Shown: positions 16,772 to 29,088 of the stretch, piece after piece
Position numbering within the stretch: position 1 is the first letter of the stretch
Layout: each line of letters opens with the position of its first letter
NCBI RefSeq assembly: GCF_047496725.1
Contig: NC_132970.1
Coordinates: forward strand, 9,011,501-9,075,500
From: Anoplolepis gracilipes
Lineage: Eukaryota; Arthropoda; Insecta; Hymenoptera; Formicidae
Direction: 5' to 3'
DNA length: 64,000 bases
Made by a program: the position numbers and the translations under genes
The notes under the pieces: generated by a model
What the model was told of the DNA's origin: nothing
Databases searched by the model: none
The model's input: the letters and a program-made list of their open reading frames with translations, nothing else

Positions 16772-18166
16772 ATATCTATTGGGAACCGATGCCTACCTCT
16801 TCATGTAATTTTCATCAATACGACGTTCTATATGAATGACCTGCTATCAAAACCACAGACGATACCAGCTAAGAAAAATCACCTATTGTATACAGCCTGA
16901 CAACACAAGACATAACCTTTGCTCTGACAAAAATACAGCCAAGGGAACAGCCACTGAGCGGATATACGCTTCTTCGTACAGAGCATCCCAAACTCTTTAT
17001 ACTGGAAACTAAAAAGGGAGACGCTTTTGCCGAAAGAGAAACAATCCCAATCTTGATATTTTTGCATATATGAACTCGAAGTTTGTATATGTAGAAAAAC
17101 ACGTACGACATCAAATGACATTTCTTTACCCCAATGTCATTCAACAGAAATGCGAGCTGGAAAAAGATGTAATACCTAACACCTTATCATTTGCCACATT
17201 ACAGCCTGACGAATTCGCCTATCGATTAATGAAAGGACCAGGATGTCCTGCAGGAGAAGCAATTCATGTAATAAAATGCATTCCCGTTGACGCTATAATC
17301 CGTAGAACAAAAGAATGCTATGCAGAGCTCCCTGTAACAATAAGAAACGCTTCACTATTTCTAACGCCAAAATCAAGGATACTCACCAAATTCGGAACTC
17401 AAAAAGAATGTAACTTTGAACTACCAACACTCTACCGCATAGATGATACATGGATCCAGCTCACCCCTGATCCACAAGTCATATAATTACCTCCACAATG
17501 ATTACATCCGATGACCTCTTTGAGTTGGAAATATCTCACCCCAGGTCCATTAGCCATTAGTGGAATATATACTGAAAAGGATATAGAAAAATTACGAAAT
17601 CATATTATGTTTCCTGCAGAGAAACCGGCACTTCTAAATCTCATAGCCCGTGGCATGACAGGACAAGCTGTCGTACCCGGAGAAGTCTCTATATACAGTC
17701 TGCTAGATGAAGAATCACTCCAAAAAATAGCTTCGAATACTGTCTCAAGAATTTGGGGCGGATTTGAAACCTTCGGATCAGCAACGGCAGGAATTCTTGG
17801 AATATTCCTAATTATAGAACTCATTAGATTGACTAGTGACACAGCAATCCATGGATACGCCCTTCACACCGCGTACGGATGCAGTCTGCACCTGCTAGGC
17901 GCCGTATGGAGCTCTTTCACACACTTCTTCACTTAGCATGAGGACCCGTGAATCAACGAGTAATAGAGCCAGAAGAAGATCTATCTCCCCTGGAGCCAAT
18001 GAATCCCACACCAGCAACATTAACAGCATTCAAAATCGAGTCAACTATCGTTAATGCAACAGCGGTAAATACAACCACCTCTATTCCCATTGTTTACATT
18101 GAGCTTCGAGAGCGATTGAACGATATAGAACAAATCCCTTCGATAACATCGGGAATTCGCTCTTAA
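16772..18166 (+). pseudogene. Decayed env of a second LTR family (B), 3' portion
   Basis: Homologous to the A env but clearly divergent. An upstream stretch (~16895-17030) contains RTEHPKLFILET, matching QTENPRLVIRE in A. The ORF at 17070-17486 contains VIKCIPVDAIIRRTKECYAE, matching the CTPVPARIRATESCFQE region of A. Two stops (17484, ~17499) separate it from an ORF in the same frame at 17511-17936. That part has a membrane-proximal region and hydrophobic segments (FGSATAGILGIFLIIELI and ALHTAYGCSLHLLGAVW) typical, from memory, of chuvirus-like glycoproteins. A frameshift follows, and 17948-18166 encodes the polar tail. Inactive. The 5' part of B should lie beyond A1, left of the window. Confidence 0.8.
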
Positions 18167-18168
18167 AT

Positions 18169-18183
18169 AAAAGGGGGCGGGGG
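18169..18183 (+). other. Polypurine tract of family B element
   Basis: AAAAGGGGGCGGGGG lies three bases after the end of the env remnant and directly before a TG that begins the LTR, the same arrangement as in A. Confidence 0.8.
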
Positions 18184-18831
18184 TGTGACGTCCCGCCAAA
18201 AATTTCAAATTAAATTTTTTAAAAAATAAACATACCGCTAGAAATATTAACACATGCTATGAGAACATACGTATATTTCTCAAATTCAGCTTAATAAAAT
18301 ATTTAATCGAGCAAAATATTATATAGCTATTAAATTGGATATTGCTTGCTTACATAGAAGTATTAACAAAATAATACTGACCTTTATCATTAAACAAAAT
18401 CACATAATTGCAATCATTAGACTACTATATATTGATTTTCTAAATAAAAGTTGAAATTTTTTTCATTAAAAAATAAGAATCTTTGAAATTCAATAAATAG
18501 ACCAATTGTAAGCGTGGTCTATTTATTAAATTTCAACGATCAATTGGCATAATTAAAACACATAATTATGTTAAAGTAAAAATGTGTAACTGTTAGTTGC
18601 AAATTCAGATTTTTACTTTAACATAATTATGTGTTTTCATTACACCAATTGATTTGTCTCTTTATTCTGTGCATAAAAGTATTAGAGTAAGATAATAAAA
18701 AAATGAATATTTTACGAGATATCTTGTATTTTACGTCAAAATACTGCAACTTTGAAGCCTTATAATTCAAAAAATATTTAATGAAAAATACTTTGTCATA
18801 AGTGTTTTGGAAAGCTCTTCGAGATGAGCTA
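18184..18831 (+). mobile_element. 3' LTR of family B, first 648 bp
   Basis: Begins TGTGACGTCCCGCC. The first ~300 bp match, at roughly 80% by eye, the reverse complement of 43376 down to ~43080, so both are U3 starts of related LTRs in opposite orientation. It is cut at 18831 by the minus-strand solo LTR; its continuation should start at 43381, but the right-hand end cannot be placed. Confidence 0.7.
18485..18654. repeat. Two adjacent hairpins, probable MITE insertion
   Basis: Arms at 18485-18504 and 18515-18535 form one hairpin with a 10-nt loop. Arms at 18555-18584 and 18610-18637 form a second, nearly perfect over ~28 bp, bounded by CAATTGG (18541) and CCAATTG (18645). The block interrupts the match between the two B-type U3 regions, consistent with insertion of a small terminal-inverted-repeat element. 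No coding capacity. Confidence 0.6.
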
Positions 18832-18990
18832 TGTCACGTGCTGTGACCCACTGTTATCATCTACCTCGGTGTCAATAACAGGGTTGCTCTCTATTTAGTT
18901 TTTGGGTAATCTGTCTAAGTCGGCTATATCCAGGGCTTCGCCGAGAGCAGGATCAATGTGTATTAGGAACTAATAATTCAGAGGATTTTT

Positions 18991-19170
18991 TTACTGATCT
19001 GGGATGATGATAATAGAGGCTTGATTTAAAAACTCTTTTATGATATTGTCTAAATTGTAAATAATATTTTCTTTATTTTCTTCTATAAATTGGATTAGAA
19101 TTTCTAATATGACTTCAGGGTCAAAGAAAGGATTTTGTTGAAATTCAGAATCAGTTGTCTGAGGTCTCAT
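18991..19170 (-). CDS. Small acidic ORF in B-like LTR (59 aa)
   Basis: Not recognised. Starts with ATG (MRPQTTDSEF) and is rich in Ile, Asn and Glu (EENKENIIYN), predicted helical. It lies ~1.5 kb downstream of the basic ORF in the same orientation. Its 3' end (codons for SIIIIPDQ and the stop) recurs at 45059-45025, with element A3 inserted there. In such AT-rich DNA an ORF of this size can arise by chance. Confidence 0.3.
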   Translation of the reverse strand: MRPQTTDSEFQQNPFFDPEVILEILIQFIEENKENIIYNLDNIIKEFLNQASIIIIPDQ

Positions 19171-20667
19171 TTATTTTATTTTATTTGACAAGAAAAATTA
19201 AGTAAGTTGAAAATAAAAAGGTTAAATTTATGACATATGTATTTGAAAATGATTAAAAACGTTAAGCAAACGCGTTGAATCTCGTTATTGTATATTTGAT
19301 ATAGTCTGGTGGTCAGAATACAATTCACTCGGCACTAACGAGAGGCTGAGGAAGTTCTAGGAACTCCATGACACCATGACCATTATCGCGTATGCAATGA
19401 ACGTGACGCACAATGACACTCGAGTTAATCAAAGAGAAAATAAAATTGTAAAATTATATCTGCAATAGCTTTAAATTTATTCAATTTAAAGTTGGAATGA
19501 TTGGAAAATTTCAGTTTTGGAATTATAAATGGATTGTGATTAATTTGACAAATTTTCAATTATATTAAAATTGAGATAGGGATTAAGGTGGTTTGTGATA
19601 GTAATGGTGAAGGATTAAGTACTTACTGTTGTTGTATAGTAGAATTCACCGTCGGAGCAATTCCAAATATATACTGCTTTTGAGGATTTTAATTTACGAC
19701 TTGTTTAATGTAAGAGCAAATTTCTCAGTAATTAATGACTGCTTTAATACGAAGAACAAAGTTAAATTGAGAAATTTAAATGATTTGGATTTATATTGAA
19801 TGTAGATATCTCTTTCTTTAGGAGAAAGTCAACTTGCACTATGATTTTATTTTTCATAAATCGTTGATGCATCTATTCACGTAATAAGAAAGAATCATTA
19901 AAATTTTTATTGCTCTTATGTAGATATTTATATATGTTAATAAAAGTATTGTTCTTTGCAGGTTCAGCACTGTGTGGTGAGGTGTCATATAAAGAAATGT
20001 ACAACTGGAATATGGTGTGGTGGAGGCCAGTGATATAATTTATTGTTGTCAAAATCACTGTCTCCGATGGAAAATAGGAAGAAGAGATTAAACAAGGGAT
20101 GCTCCGTTATTTTTATTATTAAATTAAGTATAACGAGTAGTTAATTCTCTTACATTAATAGATCGATTATTTTATTTTATTCTAAGTTTGCAAATTTCTT
20201 GGTATAGTATTTTAACTTTATAATTTTTGAGAGTAGTATCAGAATGTGAGTCAATTTGTAATTTTAAAAGTCAATAGTCTGAACTGTGCGTTATTCAAAA
20301 GGGCGAGATATATATATATATATATATATATCTTGTATGTATGTCTAGTTAACTGTATAAAAGATTTTTATTTCGGAGCTTGAAGGTGGAACAGTTTATT
20401 GCATTAGTCGTAGAAGCATATGTCTAAATTGTAATTATAGTTGTTTTGCGAAATTGAAATTGTTAGAATAGTAAGATGTCATATAAATGTCAAACACGAT
20501 GTGTTAAAAATAGTAGTTCAATTCGGAATTCTTTTCTTTTTATTATATTTTGTTGGAATATGAGTGCGTTTTCTTTCTTTTATTAAAAATAGTAGTATTT
20601 TCTTGCTTGATCATATGCGCATGTGCGTGTATGTATTTAAAATAGTGATTTACCTTTATTAATGTCT
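19171..20667 (-). other. Non-coding part of the B-like solo LTR
   Basis: AT-rich with a (TA)n run at ~20310-20332. The part from ~20370 on matches 43757-44060 (shared GGAGCTNNNGGTGGAA start), so it is true LTR sequence of this family. I see no gene. Confidence 0.6.
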
Positions 20668-21015
20668 CTAGTTTTGCTGATTTTCCTGGGCCTTTTCCTC
20701 ATACTCTGGACGTCGTGGATCTCCCTCAGGGATGTCGGTGGTAGAGGTTGAGGCAGGATGCAGCCTGATTTCAACCAAAGGTTCGGGCCAGCCAATAAAT
20801 TCGAAGGTTCTTCGCGAGATGGGAGCTTCAACTGAGTCAGATGCAGGAAGCTGATCTAAAAGTTCTACAACAATTCTTTGATTGTCCGGTACGTTAATTG
20901 GATTGTCTTTTTCTACTTGGCTGAGACCGTTATCACTGTTTGAAATTTGTTTCTGTCGGCGTAAAGCGGCACGTAGTTGTCTATGTCGTTTACCGGCGCG
21001 ACGAGAACCAGGCAT
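20668..21015 (-). CDS. LTR-encoded accessory protein of the B-like family (115 aa)
   Basis: Starts with ATG. Residues 1-23 are arginine-rich (SRRAGKRHRQLRAALRRQK) and align with SRRAGRAHQLKRLIRSL of the family A ORF at the same position. The central FEFIGWPEPLVEI aligns with IEYRPWPVPPPLI of A. The rest is acidic and polar, with no membrane segment. The C-terminal half, from the GWPEP motif on, is kept in a second, recombinant copy at 44060-44192 with only few changes (R to K, N to S). The ORF sits in the LTR leader as in A. Inferred to be an RNA-binding or nuclear regulatory factor; no activity is demonstrable from sequence. Confidence 0.55.
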   Translation of the reverse strand: MPGSRRAGKRHRQLRAALRRQKQISNSDNGLSQVEKDNPINVPDNQRIVVELLDQLPASDSVEAPISRRTFEFIGWPEPLVEIRLHPASTSTTDIPEGDPRRPEYEEKAQENQQN

Positions 21016-21608
21016 TTACTATAAATTATAACCAAAATTTTATTCCAATTTAAAAAAAGTTATTCATTTCAGGTTGACAATCTGGATCAAGCGACATTCA
21101 AGCAGCTCATCGACTAAGTCTCAGCTCTGCTCGAACTAACACGAGGGGCACGTCACTCTGCTCTATCCCAGGCACGGGACTCGCTAACGCTCAAGATCCA
21201 GACGTACGTTAAATATTTAATCGATATTAAATTAATTATAGTAAATACTGGTTGGAGGTGAAGGAACACTGTATTAAAATAATTAACTTGTGAATATTCT
21301 GAAATAAGCGACTATGTATTTTAAAAGCTTGAAGATTTTACAAAGGTTGCAAGTAATGATTACAAATGTTGTTCACAATTCAAATGAAAAAGGTACAACC
21401 GCACTGTACCAGAAATTGGAGATTAGTTAACAATAAAGTAATAATTCTAAATTATAATGTAGAGTGAGTCGAAGCTCTAAATTATAATATAAGACGAGTC
21501 GCGAAGACGAAAAAGTAAAGTATTATTAAAGATCTACCTTGACGACACAAAGTAGCTGACGAAAATTAAGTTAAAATTGATTTTAGGACGCAGTGAGTGT
21601 ATAAAGAC
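21016..21608 (-). other. Leader upstream of the B-like accessory ORF
   Basis: No gene seen. Contains short direct repeats (GAGTCGNGAAG and ATAATTTAGAGCTTCGACTC, about 21430-21500). The right end is the A2 insertion site, AGAC 21605-21608. Confidence 0.5.
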
Positions 21609-24452
21609 TGTCACGTCCAGCGCCTCCGCTTGACACCAGTCGCCGTCCGTTGACTCCATACGTCACCTGTTAAGTAGACATAGTAAGCGTTAAGCACCTA
21701 TAAAATTCTTTTACTTTCCTTTTCTTTTTATATATACATATATATATATATAGTTATTATCAAAAATAGATTAAGCCGATAAATACCTTTTATTATGTTT
21801 CCGGCTAAAACATCCTTTTCCTTTTTTTTTTTCTTTTTCTTCCTTTTTTTTTTCCTGTTTTATCCCCATCACTGGTTCTCCCCTATCACCTACCTAAAAA
21901 TGAAGGAAAATAATTAATTAATTGTCCAATGAAAATTCTCACCTATTTTCCGGCCACCCGGTATATCACCTTCTGGTCCGCCTCCTCACCACCTGAAAAA
22001 GAGAAGAGAAACGACCCACCAAGTCGGTCGAACATCTTAATTTTATTATAATTACCCATTTAGTTTTGTCACTCTAGTTGCAGTATCTGAAAAATAAAAA
22101 GGAAACATAATATTAAGTATGCGTCAATAGAATAACGTAAATTAAGTAATAGCGATAATATAAACCAATGTTCACTCCACCTCGTCGTCATCACTCTTAC
22201 TAAACACAAACATACACGTACACATCACCATAGACACACGCATCGAGAATTAACCACCACCCGGTATAACAAAAATATAAAGTAAATCTATATAACAAGC
22301 TAAAATCACTCAAGGAAAGAGATCGTAACTGCGAATGAGCGGAAATACAACTCCCGATACATGTTCACCTTAATAAATTGACACCCGGTATATAAACTAA
22401 CATTGTCATATTATCCAAACATTAGTATAAAATAGTGTTTAACAACCGACCGATTCATTTGGTTAAATTCCATAAGCTTCATATAATAAACTCCGATCGG
22501 TACTTTCGGGACACCCTGTATATGAACTTTCATTAATTATTAAAACTGAGCAAGCCAAGTAACTCGTATGTGCAATTGCAACTTCCTATGCACAGTCTAA
22601 ATCACTTTTCTCAATATATCAAAAGTTGTCGCAACATCGAAAAGCACCCAATTTTTAACGATTTAAACATCACATAAAAAACCCGCCCAGTGACCTTAAT
22701 TAATTATTTCCTGGCGCCTTGACTCATAAGGAACCAAAAAAGGTAGCAACTTATAGGGCTACAGCCCCGCCATAAAAAGTTAAGCGCACATTGTTATATC
22801 TTTAATAATTTATTTATTTTAATCCGCACCTCCAATATATAATTATGCCTTCACTATTAAATGCAGTTTTATATCCCAAAGCCGAATTAATACCACAATA
22901 ACGTACATGTCTAACGATTCTGTCACCCAAATATAATAACTTGTCAATTTTACTCATATTCCACCGCAGCGCAGTGATTTCATTAAATCCAAATTTTAAC
23001 AATAATAAAAGATTCGATCAAACCCATCTTCTGCATAATAATTCCTTACCATGAATCCAATTTGGTTTGCCAATAAAAATCCGGTCAGCTATCATTTATA
23101 ATTATTTCATATATCAACCATGGAGATAACTTGGTGCATGCACATATACATATATATATATATATATGCGACTCGCTGCAGATATCATAATCCACAGATG
23201 TTTTAAAGGCAAATTATAATGACCTGACAAGAACTCCTCGAGGCTCAGACAATATTTAAGTAATCAATTAAAACCAATAATAATTAAAATGAACCACTCA
23301 TAATACATATATATATATATATATTATAGTGAAAACAATATAAATATCCCATAAAGAGTTTAAAACGAATAAAGCTCTGGAAGATAACTAAAGTTAAATA
23401 GTCACACTCAATATATACAATTACTTAATTAACTCTTACTTATACAAGGTGTCTGAAATAACTTGAACGTGATAATATTCTCAAAACTTCGTTATCATTT
23501 TATTGAGGATGAATGATAATTACAATATACATATGCATAATAAACAAAATGACCATACCTATATATACGGTGGTACGATAATACACACATCATACACTAC
23601 ATAAACCAAGTATAAACGCATAATGAACACCCAGAAATAATTACATAGATACACGCTCCTTAACAAACACACCATAAAATTATATAACAATAGTCACTTA
23701 ATATACCCGGTGATACAAAAATACGCGCGTTATAAACTTATCATCTACACAATGTTTAATCAGTATCTGACTATTATAGACATATTATCCACCCAGTAAC
23801 ACGCAAATACACACACTCTATAAATAATTTATATACATAGTGACCCATTAGTACGCACAAATAAAGCACTCTCAATAAACCTATTATAAACTTATTACAG
23901 GCATATTCATATATTAACATACACATAATCAATGTATCATATACATGGTAACGCAATAGTTTCGGATCTTATAACTAATTCATACATATTCCAAGCGTAT
24001 CACTTAAATTACACACTCAACCTCTCACAATATAAACTTGTCTTAAATTTATGCATTTATACACACTTACACACTCCTCATCCATCCATTGTAAATATAT
24101 CACGGCATATTACATGTGCATTTATACCATTATTACATATATATATATATATAAACCTTTACTACTAGTTATAATGATATACATACATACATATAGTTAT
24201 ATAATAGCGAGTTTAACGTCTGTAGACTAATTTAGATCTTGTAATCCACGAATAACATTATGCGACATCATAGATAATTGTTAATTAATAAGTTAATTAG
24301 CGTAATGCTCTCATATCTCTACAATTATTTAAGTACAACGCTATAATACAATGCGGCGATAAGTAATTAATCAGATAAGTTATCGTAACGCTAGTAATAA
24401 TTGCGATATATCTAGAAATAACGATATAGATATTACATTATAATGCTAGTCC

Positions 24453-24631
24453 CGAAGGTTCTAGAACATTCAGGAACCGCCGGATCACGTGAAAATTTCG
24501 GACAAACACCGTGATAGCTTACTATTGCCCGGCGCGTGATACCCGTGACAAACAAGCATGACCAGGATCGGACCACGTTGCGCGCGCTATAATTCAGAAG
24601 GTGGGAGCCCTCAGCGACCACGGGTATATAA
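24453..24631 (+). promoter_or_regulatory. LTR promoter of A2: heat-shock element and TATA box
   Basis: Five-unit heat-shock element at 24453-24477 and TATATAA at 24625-24631, unchanged from A1. This is the promoter that would drive the intact A2 genome. Confidence 0.8.
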
Positions 24632-26014
24632 ACGGGAGCACCGTGTGCTCAAAAATCAGAGTATTCAGTTCTCGCCTAGACAGTTCAGATCATTAGACAG
24701 TTCAGATCATATTTAGTATTCGGCTTTCGCCCGACAGTAAAATCTGTTGTACGGTTCGTTCCGACCATTCAGTTTTCGCATAATCAGTATTCGATCAGCA
24801 GTCAATACTCGATTCATACAGTACCCAGTAAATTCATTGTACGTACAGACAGTCATTTATACGATTTAATAATCGGTTATCCTTATAACATTCAATCATA
24901 CATACGCTCTCGCAAGTTTTCGCGCAGTGTAATTAATATTATATCTTCGAATCAGTGGTTTCTAGTTCATTACGGTATTATTCACACAAAATCATTAATT
25001 CAGAGAGACTTCGAGACTAGCATATCGCGAATACTATTAATTAGCCTTCAGTTCTTACGTTTACTGTCGTATAAATCTATTCTTGATTATTTGTATCCAC
25101 TGTTACTATTATATTTCCTTTCTCTTTATCGATTTCCACGGCGCTCACAATACATATCGAATTCTATCTATCACTTTTAAAGATATTTTATCTAAATTTT
25201 CGTTTGCAGTGAATTACTTCTATCAACAATATAAGCGTATTATCTTTTCCTCTCCATGCAATTGTTAATGCCGCCTATCTATAATATCGTTTACGCGTCC
25301 GAAACCAGTCTGTGCGTGAAATCATAGTCGAAGGAAAGTTCTATTAACTAATGTTGTAATACTAATATTGTAGATCCACATTCTTGTGTACACCCGCGTT
25401 ACAGTGTGCTTCCCAGTGGTTCCTGTAACACATAACAATTTAGTGAAGTGAGTACGTTGTCGTAATTATTAAGATATATTCGTGTAATCATTAATCATAT
25501 TGTTTACGTGTAATTACTCGAAATATACATACTTGTGTCAGTTCGCGGCCCCTGTCCATTCCGGGCGTCGGTCATCTTTTCGGTGTCAATTCTTCTCGCC
25601 GTTAACCTCTCGCGTCTATACCTGTAAATATAAAGACAAGCTTTCTATTCTAATTTTAATATTGAAATTATCGGGCAAATTAGTGCTACTTATCTGACGA
25701 GGTCATCCTTCCTTCAAGCCTACTTCGGGCTCTCTCTTTCATCCTGCGGCGACGCGCGCCTCCTCCAGGGCGTTCTTGTATTCCCTATAGCTTCTTCCTA
25801 TATATTTTTTTTTTTCTTTTCTTTCTTTCTTTTTTTTTCTTTTCTTTTCCCTTATCCGCTCACCAGTGGCAAGGTCCGCGACGTCCGCCTTGACATACCC
25901 AGAGCCTCAGATATCTGTAACTTATAATCGAAGAGATTAATATTTTTATTCGGACGTCTTCATAGGGAATGTCATTAGACAGAGAGCGATAACCATTCTT
26001 ACCTACACCGTAGG

Positions 26015-26307
26015 GCGCCTCCTCCAGGGCGACCTACATCCTTCCTACGTAGTGTGCCTCTCTCAGGGCGATTCTACGTCCCTTCTAGCAGTGCGCCTCA
26101 TTCAGGGCGGCTCTGCCTTCATCCTTCGTAGTGCGCCTCCTTCAGAGCCGGACTACCCCTCTCTAGGTCGCACGCCTCTCTCAGGGCGAACGACTCTCTT
26201 CTCCGAGGAGCGCCTCTTTCAGGGCATTCCGCCTCCTAGCGTGCAGCGCGCCTCTGTCAGGGCGATCTGCCTCCTCTCAGTCCACGAACCGCGCCTCTGT
26301 CAGGGCG
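26015..26307 (+). repeat. Stem-loop array in A2 5' leader
   Basis: Same nine-member GCGCCTC/CAGGGCG array, no change in the stems seen. Confidence 0.65.
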
Positions 26308-26568
26308 TCTCTCACAATTCCTCCGATCGCTCTTCTTGATCTAAAATATAGAATAAATATTAAATTAAAGTAAACTCATTAAGGCTCACCCTGTCCCCGC
26401 AACCCGTCAGATAAGGTCAAGTCAACTCGTTTACCAATTTACTTTAACGCGTATGTTTTTTTTTTTCCTTTTCATCACTCGCGTTACTATTACTAACCCC
26501 AGTCTATACCCCTCCGCGTATTCAACTATGGCGTCGATTATGATTTCGCTTACCTTCTTAGCTGCGTC

Positions 26569-26985
26569 ATGGGTCGGTCACGTCGAGCAGGGCGTGCTCA
26601 CCAATTGAAGCGCCTCATCCGGTCACTATACCAAGGCGGCTCCTACCTGCCGGTCCGAACAGCTGCGTCGCCACCAGGTAGTCAGAGCCCAGCATCCGTC
26701 GGGTATTTCACTTACCCTCCACCGGGAACCCATACATCGGAGTCATCAACCCCTGACCAGCTACACGACGCCGTCACTCCACCGGCATCCAGTAGCGGGG
26801 TCGTCGCTTCCTCACATAGGCCCTTACCGCCTATCGAATACCGTCCGTGGCCCGTGCCCCCGCCGTTGATAGACTTCGGGATTACGCAACCGAGGATCAT
26901 TTCCTCCCAGGCTTTCTTCGGGCGAGTATGCATCCTGTCGTCCGCTGAAGCACCTATCAATTCGCCTCCTGATAACCGTCCGTGA
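26569..26985 (+). CDS. LTR-encoded accessory protein, A2 5' LTR
   Basis: 138 aa. Differs from the A1 copy by one residue near position 28 (SYLPVRT instead of SYLTVRT), shared by both A2 LTRs. In the A2 genomic RNA it is the first long ORF, upstream of gag. Confidence 0.55.
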   Translation: MGRSRRAGRAHQLKRLIRSLYQGGSYLPVRTAASPPGSQSPASVGYFTYPPPGTHTSESSTPDQLHDAVTPPASSSGVVASSHRPLPPIEYRPWPVPPPLIDFGITQPRIISSQAFFGRVCILSSAEAPINSPPDNRP

Positions 26986-27282
26986 TTTAATTGTCTAATC
27001 GTCTTGAAAAATATAATATAACTGTACATATATGTTTATTATAAAATAATGATAAATACATAAAAATCAGTATACGTAAACAATCTGCATTCATTGTCTA
27101 CTCACTTCACATCCTCCCTATTATCTATTACGTCCCGACCTCTAGTTTCCGGTGCACCGCTACGCTGATCGTGACAGGTTTACCGCTCGGCCACCGCGAT
27201 CCGCGTACACCAACCATCGTAACCGCACCTCGCTCGCGAACGCAGAGGACGTAACAACTGGTGACAGCGGTGGGATGTAACA

Positions 27283-27301
27283 ACTGGTGACAGCGGTGGG
27301 A
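27283..27301 (+). other. Primer-binding site, A2
   Basis: ACTGGTGACAGCGGTGGGA, preceded by one 26-bp unit (27257-27282) that counts as the LTR end. The sequence after it to 27747 is the non-coding leader, AT-rich, with no gene seen. Confidence 0.75.
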
Positions 27302-27747
27302 TATTACCGCTAAAAATCAGTGCAAAAATAAAAGTTACTATTCTTCGTTATCGAAAACGAGTACATTTTCTCAAGAAAATCTTTCTTTCTTAAAATCATC
27401 ATCGCGAATTATTTCTTTTACTAGTCTCGAAGGAAATTAAAAGTAAAGTTACAATTAAAGTCTTTTCAAACCTCAATAAATAAACAAATCGGTCGTTGTC
27501 CATCAATCCTTATACCTTAATACTACTTCAAAATTCTTCGTAAAATATATGTATCCATGTTATATGTATCCAAACTAATTTAACCACTAACCTCTTAGGT
27601 GATAATTACCTGTTCATAATCGTGATAACTGGTGATTGTACGCGATTCCGCTTTCGCATACCCGCAACAAAAAGAAATTATATACGCACAATCGTTCGCA
27701 ACCGCGAGTCCTGCTATACCATCGATAATAAATACTTACCTTTAAAT

Positions 27748-29088
27748 ATGGCTCAATCCGATGATCTCTCGGGAAACATAGAACGCGAAAACCATGAGGA
27801 AGCTTTTAGAGATCTACGCGAAAAAGAAAGAGAATTAAAAATCCGAACTGAAATGTTGGAAAACATGATGCGCGCGTTCGCTAAAAATCTACCCGGTTTG
27901 CAGGCCTCGAGCCCAGCGGACGTAACAAATAACGCGCCTCCATCGTTTAACATGTCGAACGCCTCGTATAACGATATCAAGCCCACGACCTCAGCCGCCG
28001 GAATCGACGGTTCTCATTATCCTATGGGATATCCGAAATCATATCTGCGCGACGCTCTCGAACTGGTGCCGAAATACGACGGGCATAACATCCCCGTGCT
28101 ACAATTCGCTAGGGCATGCAAAAGGGCAAAAGAATCGGTACCGTTGGTAGACGAAGCATTATTTGTCCGTATGCTACGAAATAAATTAACGCACCACGCA
28201 TATTTAGCCGTAGAGGATGAAATCCACCCGACCGTGGAAAAATTTCTCGACTGCCTCAGGCGAACTTTCGGTCCCGCTAGAAGCTCGAACTATTATCGCG
28301 GACAATTAAGCATGGCATACAAAAAGCCGAACGAGCACATACTTGACTACATCGGGCGTGTTAAGGATCTGAAAACGGCCATAATTGAAGGAGATCAAGT
28401 CCAACTCGGTAGACCGTTATCCGAAAATGAGATTGCCGGAATAGAAGGTTTCGCGTTAGAAGCGTTTTACGAAGGACTTCCACGCGAATATAGAATAGAA
28501 CTTCGCGCTGAAGGATATAGTAGCCTCCCCGACGCCTGCTCTAAAGTGGTCACAATTAATAAACGCCTAGAAAGAGAGGAGATAAGATACAAGAGCACTC
28601 GAAACGCGAACGGTAACAATAATCACAATAGTAACGCTGCACCGGCCCCCGTGACGCAAATTCTCCAACGCGATCAGACTGCGGTAGCGAATACGCCGCC
28701 CGGTCCCGGGAATGCACACGAACGAAAAATTTGCGGGTACTGCCAAAAGATCGGACACCTCATACACGAGTGCCGTAAACGACAGTATCGCGAAAAGTAC
28801 AATAACAATAATAATAATAATTATTCCAATAACTCTCATAATACGCACGCTAATAGTAATATGAATAATCCACCTCCGCGAAATTCGGGAAACCGAACAG
28901 AGGTCTCGGTCAACGGAGCGTCCCGAGGCCCTTTCCAAATCCGCTCCACCCTCTGCATGGAAGGGAAACCAGATCCCTTCACGTCCTCCGAGGAGACGAC
29001 GGAAACGTACCGGCCGTCGAGCTCGCATCACCGTCTTTCCGAGGACCAACAGCCTTCATGCTCGATACAGGAGCACAGCCTAATATAA
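27748..29088 (+). CDS. gag: Gag polyprotein, A2 (446 aa)
   Basis: Intact. Identical to the A1 Gag except that the Asn tract after the zinc knuckle is six residues shorter (about 28800-28825), a replication-slippage length change in AAT/AAC codons. Capsid and CCHC knuckle are unchanged. Confidence 0.93.
   Translation: MAQSDDLSGNIERENHEEAFRDLREKERELKIRTEMLENMMRAFAKNLPGLQASSPADVTNNAPPSFNMSNASYNDIKPTTSAAGIDGSHYPMGYPKSYLRDALELVPKYDGHNIPVLQFARACKRAKESVPLVDEALFVRMLRNKLTHHAYLAVEDEIHPTVEKFLDCLRRTFGPARSSNYYRGQLSMAYKKPNEHILDYIGRVKDLKTAIIEGDQVQLGRPLSENEIAGIEGFALEAFYEGLPREYRIELRAEGYSSLPDACSKVVTINKRLEREEIRYKSTRNANGNNNHNSNAAPAPVTQILQRDQTAVANTPPGPGNAHERKICGYCQKIGHLIHECRKRQYREKYNNNNNNNYSNNSHNTHANSNMNNPPPRNSGNRTEVSVNGASRGPFQIRSTLCMEGKPDPFTSSEETTETYRPSSSHHRLSEDQQPSCSIQEHSLI
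28887..28893 (+). other. Gag-Pol -1 frameshift site, A2
   Basis: GGGAAAC phased G GGA AAC relative to gag; pol continues open from the overlapped base. Confidence 0.75.

Larger units (their letters stand above)
21609..27282 (+). mobile_element. 5' LTR of A2 (5,674 bp)
   Basis: Same organisation as the A1 LTR. Lacks the 36-37 bp block at ~22799, as does its partner LTR, so the deletion was inherited through replication. Ends with GGGATGTAACA, where other copies have GGGACGTAACA. U3 (to ~24657) is non-coding. Confidence 0.95.
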
